NCBI GenBank assembly: GCA_963921825.1
Contig: OY997588.1
Location: forward strand, 57,792,803 to 57,856,802
Direction of reading: 5' to 3'
Length of the DNA stretch: 64,000 nt
Source of the DNA: Erodium maritimum
Lineage: Eukaryota; Streptophyta; Magnoliopsida; Geraniales; Geraniaceae
Shown: positions 58,150 to 64,000 of the stretch, one piece after another
How positions within the stretch are numbered: position 1 is the first letter of the stretch
Layout: the number at the start of each line of letters is the position of its first letter
Made by a program: the position numbers and the translations under genes
The notes under the pieces: generated by a model
Seen by the model: only the letters and a program-made list of their open reading frames with translations
Database searches by the model: none
What the model was told of the DNA's origin: nothing

Positions 58150-59574
58150 TTTTTTTATCAGCAATTTTTTGTTTTATAAAAACCAACGATTTCAAAGCGA
58201 AAATCGAAGGTCAAGGCAGCGCCCTCATAACGATTACAACCAACAGAGCATCCCATCGAAATCTCAAACAAAATTAACAACAAGGGTCTAACAACAACCT
58301 ATACCCAGATTTTTCTAAATGAAGCAAACAAGAGTAAACACTAAACAAGCCAACAAAACAAGACAACCAGGGGCCAAGCCCAACCAAAACAATACAAAAG
58401 GGCAGCAAGGCCCAACCAGGGAAACAAGGCCAAACTAAACAGAACAACACAGAAGAAAAAAGAAAAAGACCTAATCGCTAAACACCAGAACAGTCTCGAG
58501 CCCCACGCCCACCAAAAACCGAGCCACAGACGACCGGCCTTCAACTTCTCGGAAATGAAGCACTATGCTCCGAGCACCACCGCCGAAGAAAACAGAACCA
58601 AACCGGTCCTAAACAACAAAGAGAGAGAAGTGGAGGTCCAAGAGAGCCCGAGCAACAACAAGAGGAAACGAGTTCACCGGAGGAAGCTAAAGCCAAACTG
58701 AGACCAAAACGAAACCAACCCCGCCAGAACCAACTCCGAACCAAAACTTGAAAATCACCAACGACCGAGGCCGCACGACGACCCAACAGAGATGGACGAC
58801 TCAAACCTCCCACCCTAAGAGCCAAGGCCCTTCCCCCGAAATAATCCCAAAAACTAAACTTCCAACAGCCCTTAGGCTTAACCCCCCACGACGGCCAACC
58901 CCAGCCGTGAGGTCCAGATCTCACAATAGATCAGGAAACAGAAGTCGAATAGAGATGAAAATGGGGAGGAAGAACCTGAAGCAGAGCGAAGGAGTGAGCA
59001 GATCTAGCAAGATCTCCCAGAGCTCTGAAACTGGAGTCTTCGTCCACGGCCAGCACCGATGACACGACCAACAGGGAGAGATCCAAACTCCAGCGTCTTA
59101 ACCACGGCGGAGACGAGAAGTCCAAGCCAAGATCTGAGGTAGGGAGGCGAGGAAACAAGACACGAAAAGGCCTAGAGAAGCAGAAACCCACCAGGAGAGC
59201 ACCGCCACCGACACTATTCACGATCCTGTCCCTGGCAACCAAGGTAGGAAAAGATCAAGGAGATCTAAGCAAAAACCGACAGCCACGGAGGGAGATCTGT
59301 CGCCCAAATGGCCAGATCTGAAGGATCGAGAAGAGAAAGTCGATGAGGACGGAAAAGTCAAGACCAAAAGGGTGAAGGCGGCGGGAGGAAAAGAGGGGGG
59401 CTAAGAGCGGCGGAGAGGGAGGAGAGAGAGGAACCACCGGTGGCCATCAAGGCCGAAGCCGAGACTGCCACTGGTGGCTGTCAAACGAAGAAGAAGATGA
59501 AGGGGCAAGAGCTAGGGTTTGAGGAAAAGAAAAGTAAGAGAGAAGAGAGAGCTTCTCTCACTTGAGTGCCAGTT
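58150..59574 (-). mobile_element. Non-autonomous LINE with degenerate 15-bp TSD
   Basis: GTTTCCAACACTAAT (58135-58149) and GTTTCCTACATTAAT (59575-59589) match at 13 of 15 positions. Just inside the left copy is ATTTTTTTTATCAGC, the A tail and 3' end in reverse. The right end reads, on the minus strand, as a leader with CTCTCTTCTCTC and AAACCCTAGCTC followed by MATGGSSLSSL-type coding. Broken hydrophobic frames fill the rest. No ORF2. Confidence 0.75.
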
Positions 59575-59589
59575 GTTTCCTACATTAAT

Positions 59590-59984
59590 ATATGTCTCTT
59601 TTTGTATACAAAACTTGTTGGTGGAGGAAGGAAGTGAGCGGTTAAAGGAGAGATCAAGGGTAGGGTTATGAGAGGGAAGAGATTTATATTTGAATTTTGA
59701 AAATTATTTGAGGAAATTATTTTTAATTACATTTTTGCACTAATTGGGGAAGTTAATACCCGAGCTTGATCACCGGTAGTTTTATATTGTAGTTTATTAT
59801 ATAAATGACATATTTCCTTGTATCCGTTAATGTTTCTGGTCGAATATGGGAACACAAGTAAGAACTTTTTTTATATATCATACTACTCACCCACATCGGG
59901 TAAAACTATGCCTAAAAATGAGTCAAATTTGTACTAGAATCCCCAAAAAATCTAATACTTTGTTCTAATTTATATCTTCTTTTT
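59590..59984. other. AT-rich spacer, nothing seen
   Basis: No supported feature. Confidence 0.4.
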
Positions 59985-60480
59985 TATCAACGACAAAAAA
60001 TGTAAATTAAAACCTCTCTGGAGATAAGAGAGGAGTACAAGCAGGTCTAGCTACAGACCTGAAAGTGACACCAAAAAACAGATACAGGCTCGAGCGTCGG
60101 AATGACAACAAAACCTCATGTGAATCCCAACAAGGGGAGTGAACAATGAACAATGAGAAAGGTCTAATAACCCAAATTTTACAACCATTAAGAGCAAAAA
60201 AGCTAGCTAGGATAGTGTAAAAAGTCTAAGCAAGTAAAAAGATCTGAAATCCAAATTTTACTAACATGAAACCCCAAGTAAAAGAGACGACAACCTATGA
60301 AGTCTGCGAACAATGGCGGATGTAGGTAGGGCCCAGGGGGCACGTGCCCCCCCTCAACTTTCAAGAAATTCAGTCTTAATGCCTATATTTCTTAAATTGT
60401 ATAACTGTACCCCTCCTCAACTTTTCATAAATACAGTTTTAGTATCTACAGTTACTTAAGTTTTAAAAATTCAGTTTTAA

Positions 60481-61824
60481 GAGGAGAAATCTAATACAAA
60501 CCATGTCATAACCTAAAAACTGTGAGAACCAATCTAGGTCATCTATTTTAAGAATGGAGGGATGAGATACAATTGAGTTGTTGACTACAAAAAAAACAGC
60601 ATTTTTTAGTAAGTGGGAAGAGTTTTTTTAGTAAAACTATCATATATTTTTTTATCCAATTCACTAATTTAAATTTTTCCTCTTCGTTTAAACTCCGATT
60701 GGCTTCAAACTTGCGCCATTAGTTTTTTTTTCAAGGGCTTTCTATCAAGATCACTTATGAATATACTTTGAAGCACAAATATTTTTATTTATTTCGGGGA
60801 TGATTTAAAAAAAAAATTATACATGGGTGATTTTTATCAACACTTTGCTCTGGTTTTATCAACCCTTTTACACTGGTTTTATCAACACTTTACACTGGGT
60901 TTATCACCTCATTTCCAAAACTGATCATGATTTTATCACATAATCATGTGCTTTTTATGAACACTAGTTTTATCAACACCAAACACTAGGTTTATCATGA
61001 AATTACGTGTGTTTTATCACACACATCACATGTTTTTTTTGAAGCATGAAAAAAAGAATTATTTCGGGGCTGATTTAAAATTTATTATATCTGGGTAATT
61101 TTTATCAACACTTTACATTGGTTTTATCAACACTTTGCACTGGTTTTATCAACACTAAACACTAGTTTTATCACCTCATTTCTAATAAACCAAACATGAT
61201 TTTTATCACCTCATCACGTGTTTTTATGAACACTAGTTTTATCAACACTAAACACTATGTTTATCATTAAATTACATGTGTTTTTATCACCTCATCACAT
61301 GTTTTTTTATCAACGCTAAACTCTAGTTTATCACACTTATTATCAAAATTGAACATGATTTTTATCACCTTAGTACATGTTTTTATCAACATTTAGCACT
61401 AGTTTGATACCTCCGATATAAAACATTTATTAGTGAAGATTTATCAACACTCAACATTATTTTTATCACCCCGATATACCTTTTTATTTTCGTGCTTCAA
61501 AATATATTCATGATTGATCTTGATTTAAAGCCCTTGAAAAAATAAAAATATTGGCGCAAGTTTGAAGCTAATTGGAGTTCAAACGGATCGGGAAATATTA
61601 AATTAGAGAATTGGTGAAGAAAAAAAAAGGGCACTTGTCCACATGGCACCATGCTATTACAATTATGCCCTTGCTTGTGTGAGAAAAGATGAAAGTGGCG
61701 TGAATTTGGGTGAAATTGGGGTGATGATGTGGCATCATGGTGAATGTTGGATCTTAGGTGTGTGTGGCTAGGATTGGTTCTCACGGTTTTTAGGTTAAGA
61801 GTGGTTTGTAGCCAATTTCACCTC
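60481..61824 (-). mobile_element. Mutator-like MITE, copy 2, TSD CAGTTTTAA
   Basis: Reverse-orientation copy of the element at 45524-46767, 1344 bp. It starts GAGGAGAAATCTAATACAAA and ends TTTGTAGCCAATTTCACCTC, with CAGTTTTAA at 60472-60480 and 61825-61833. The interior again has the TTTTATCAACACTTTACACT field. The two copies define the element ends independently. Confidence 0.88.
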
Positions 61825-61949
61825 CAGTTTTAATATGTATAGTTTCTTAAGTTTTATAATACTGCCCAACCCCTCATATTTTCATTTTTTTTATTTTTTA
61901 ATTGCAGTTAGTTCAGTCCAAATTAAAAACTCTTATGATTAGGTCTGTG

Positions 61950-63000
61950 CAGTCCCACTCAAACAAGAGAAGTCGTGGTCTCGGTTTATTTGGTTGATGA
62001 ACGGAATATCCCCATCTTTCCCCAACCACAAGACGAGACTGTTAAGGCCACACCATCATTTAAGGGGCCTTTGGATGTTGTTTTAGGACCCTTGGAACAA
62101 ACTCCATCTCAGAAATCTCCTTTTATGGAGGGAATTGGTACTTCTATTTCTCTGGTTGGAGACAGTTTTTCCAATCTAAGCACTAGTCCCTCTCTGAGAA
62201 AAAAGAGGATCAAATCTACTCATTCAATGGGTTATAACACAAGGTCCAAATCTAGAATCCCTACTCAGACTCTTATTGCTTCTACTTTCTCTATTCCGAT
62301 CAAGAAAAATACTCAGGTTTTCAAGCCTAATGGTCAGGGTACTTGAGAATACTGTAAGGCTTTGGGATTAAAAGCCTATCTCGCTGATGACCTTGTAGCA
62401 GCACAATTTGACAACCTTGACATTGAAGTTAATCAAGCAGTGAATCTAGAAACCAACTCAGAGGATGATTTTTGCGATCTTGAGGAACCTGATGAGGAGG
62501 TGAATACGGTGAACCCCATCTCTCAGACTCCTGTGGCACAACTTCTTTCCTCTCCTTGAGAGCTTTTGTCTGATCCTTTTACTGAGTGCGGTGTGCATAT
62601 GTTTTTCGGGTCTTGGTGTTTACTCGTCTGGTTGTTGTTGGCTTTCATCGTCTTGGTTATGTTGTTGTGATTATCCTTGGTTTTGGATTCTAGGCATGAG
62701 TTTGGTTTGGTACTTGGGTGTTGCTGTGTTTTCAGGGGGGTAGGGTCTTGTTGTTGATTTTCTGACGAAGTGGTTTTTGGTATTTAGTTTGGGTGGGTGT
62801 ATAGTTTAGATGAACTGTTGACCTTTTGTCTGTTGGTGTGATGTGTTCCTTTTTTGTTATTACTTGCGTTGTAAGTTTGTTTTTGTTGGGGTTTAGTTAA
62901 GCTGCCATTGTTTTATTTGTTGCATTTTGAGGGTGTCCCTTGACTCAATCTTTCTTTTGAAGACTGGGTTTATAAAATTCTAAAAACTTGATGATCAAAA
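61950..63000 (+). pseudogene. LINE ORF1 C-terminus and 3' UTR
   Basis: 61975-62559 reads YNTRSKSRIPTQTLI, then GTxEYCKALGLKAYLADDLV and AAQFDNLDIEVNQAVNLETN, ending in D/E-rich sequence. It closely parallels the ORF1 end at 37920-38108. A stop replaces the W at 62343. A long T/G-rich 3' UTR ends near ATAAAATTCTAAAAACTTG (about 62970-62988). It is 5' truncated and has no ORF2. Confidence 0.75.
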
Positions 63001-63480
63001 GAAAATTATTGTTTGTTGTCTTTGTATTTTTTTTTAACTTTTTTCTAGTTATCTTATACTTCTATATTTTCTAATCTCTCAATTCTAATTAGTTTATAAA
63101 AATCTATTCTTATGTAGAACATTATTTACATTATCTTATGTTTTGACTTTGATTGTCTACAAAATTATCAATCATAAAGAAATATTAAAAAAAATCTGAC
63201 TCCATCCATTTTTAACAAGAAGAATGAAACATTTACAAAATTAGATAACGGTCTTTTGAGAAAAGTGATAAAGCGATCAAAAAAGTTTAGAAATAAATTA
63301 TGAAAATCTTGAAACATATTCGAAAAAAAGTCATCTATTCAAGATTATGCTCTTAATATTCGAGATCAAGTACGAATGAAATATATACAAAAAGGTTCAT
63401 GTCATCTATATCAGTATGAAAGTATTTTACAACTTTTTTAAAATATAAATATTGACGTCACGTCTTATAATAGGTAATAA
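63001..63480. other. AT-rich hAT interior, nothing seen
   Basis: No supported coding or RNA feature. Confidence 0.4.
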
Positions 63481-63509
63481 TTCATTGTTTTATATGCAAT
63501 ATTACTATT

Positions 63510-63730
63510 TCAATGTTTCAGGGGTTGATCTTTTGTTCTGGTGCCTATTTGAGTGTGTTTCTGTCTTTTTCCAGCTTTGTATTGTTAGGTTGGGTGATTT
63601 TTATTGTTAGTTTGGCTTGAATAGGGCTATTGTTTTCCTTGAAAGTATGTTCACTTTCATATTGGTTTCATACCCTACTCTTATTTGCTGAGATTAGAGG
63701 TTTAATAAAATTTGCTTATAAATAAAACTA
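63510..63730 (+). mobile_element. LINE 3' UTR fragment
   Basis: T/G-rich sequence ending GAGGTTTAATAAAATTTGCT then TATAAATAAAAC, of the same style as the other LINE 3' ends here. A short 5'-truncated copy; borders are approximate. Confidence 0.4.
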
Positions 63731-64000
63731 TTTGAATGTTAACTCATTTTAACGTTTTTTATTAGAAAAAAATTGGTGCCCTCCTCATTAAAAAAGCTAG
63801 ATCCGCCACTGCCTGCGAACTACCGTTGATCGAAACCTCAATCCTCAGCAATAAACTACTAAGAGAACTCTCCACTACAACAAAAGCCCAAATTACAGCG
63901 CCGAACACTGCTCGAAACTTACAAGAAGTTCCTAACTGATGGCAAACACTAACGATCAACCCAAAAAAAGGGGAGTCGGGACTAAAGCCATGAAACATTT

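Larger units (their letters stand above)
60311..63811. mobile_element. hAT-like element carrying other insertions
   Basis: Left end CAATGGCGGATGTAGG and right end, in reverse complement, CAGTGGCGGATCTAGC are inverted repeats of about 15 bp. The flanking 8-mers TCTGCGAA (60303-60310) and CCTGCGAA (63812-63819) differ at one base; 8-bp duplications and CAGTGGCGGAT ends are typical of plant hAT elements. No hAT transposase was seen. Inside are a Mutator-like MITE and LINE fragments. Confidence 0.75.
59985..64000 (-). mobile_element. LINE 3' fragment interrupted by a hAT element
   Basis: 59985-60310 is a LINE 3' end in reverse (on the minus strand GGTTTTAATTTACATTTTTT then GTCGTTGATAAAAAAG). After removal of the hAT element the sequence continues at 63812-64000, where the minus-strand frame from 63998 reads LIVSVCHQLGTSCKFRAVFG, compatible with a LINE ORF2 end. 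The window stops inside it. Confidence 0.55.

Noticed and set aside
58341-58924. Hydrophobic minus-strand ORFs resembling membrane proteins
   Set aside because: They lie in the body of a LINE with defined TSD, in different frames; W/L/F-rich readings arise from its T/G-rich sequence.

Overview
This is nuclear DNA of a flowering plant, most likely a eudicot. The evidence is a GT-AG spliced oligopeptide transporter gene, plant-type LINEs whose ORF1 carries an RRM or a CCHC knuckle, Ty1-copia and chromovirus-like Ty3-gypsy LTRs, and CACTA, PIF/Harbinger, hAT, Mutator-like and Helitron elements. There is no bacterial-style gene organisation. Species cannot be named from sequence alone.

The only gene I can reconstruct as complete is a seven-exon OPT-family transporter (40832-44095, + strand, 742 aa). 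A two-exon ORF of unknown nature lies at 19751-20436. Nearly everything else is mobile DNA, often nested, and many insertions can be ordered from exact target-site duplications (TSDs).

Layout. 1-2131: 3' end and LTR of a Ty1-copia element. 2132-4167: LINE ORF1 remnant on the minus strand. 4168-15077: CACTA-like element holding a LINE (6879-11797, 18-bp TSD), which in turn holds a gypsy solo LTR (7492-10597, TSD TCCTC); a second, different gypsy solo LTR is at 12728-14240 (TSD TATAT). 16270-19462: decayed LINE ORF2. 21180-23680: PIF/Harbinger ORF1 remnant split by a copia solo LTR (TSD GAAAC). 23855-27790: internally deleted LINE whose RRM-type ORF1 is split by another copia solo LTR (TSD CATCG). 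27981-28278: Tourist-like MITE. 28351-29138: LINE copy. 29351-34342: Helitron on the minus strand carrying five exons of an ERECTA-like LRR receptor kinase gene. 35250-39630: several LINE copies, one inside another. 40832-44095: the OPT gene. 44326-45511: LINE inserted exactly at the edge of a Mutator-like MITE (45524-46767). 47404-56354: Ty3-gypsy element with two nearly identical 3-kb LTRs around a broken 2.8-kb interior. 56812-57749: PIF/Harbinger deletion derivative. 58150-59574: LINE. 60311-63811: hAT-like element inside a LINE fragment, itself carrying a second copy of the Mutator-like MITE and LINE pieces.

The genes do not form a pathway. The functional locus is the OPT transporter; the rest records repeated transposition, LTR-LTR recombination to solo LTRs, and gene-fragment capture. 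The least familiar items are the Mutator-like MITE with about twenty internal GATAA motifs, the gypsy LTR family whose internal hairpin minisatellites turn over between copies, the Helitron-captured receptor exons, and the unrecognised two-exon ORF.
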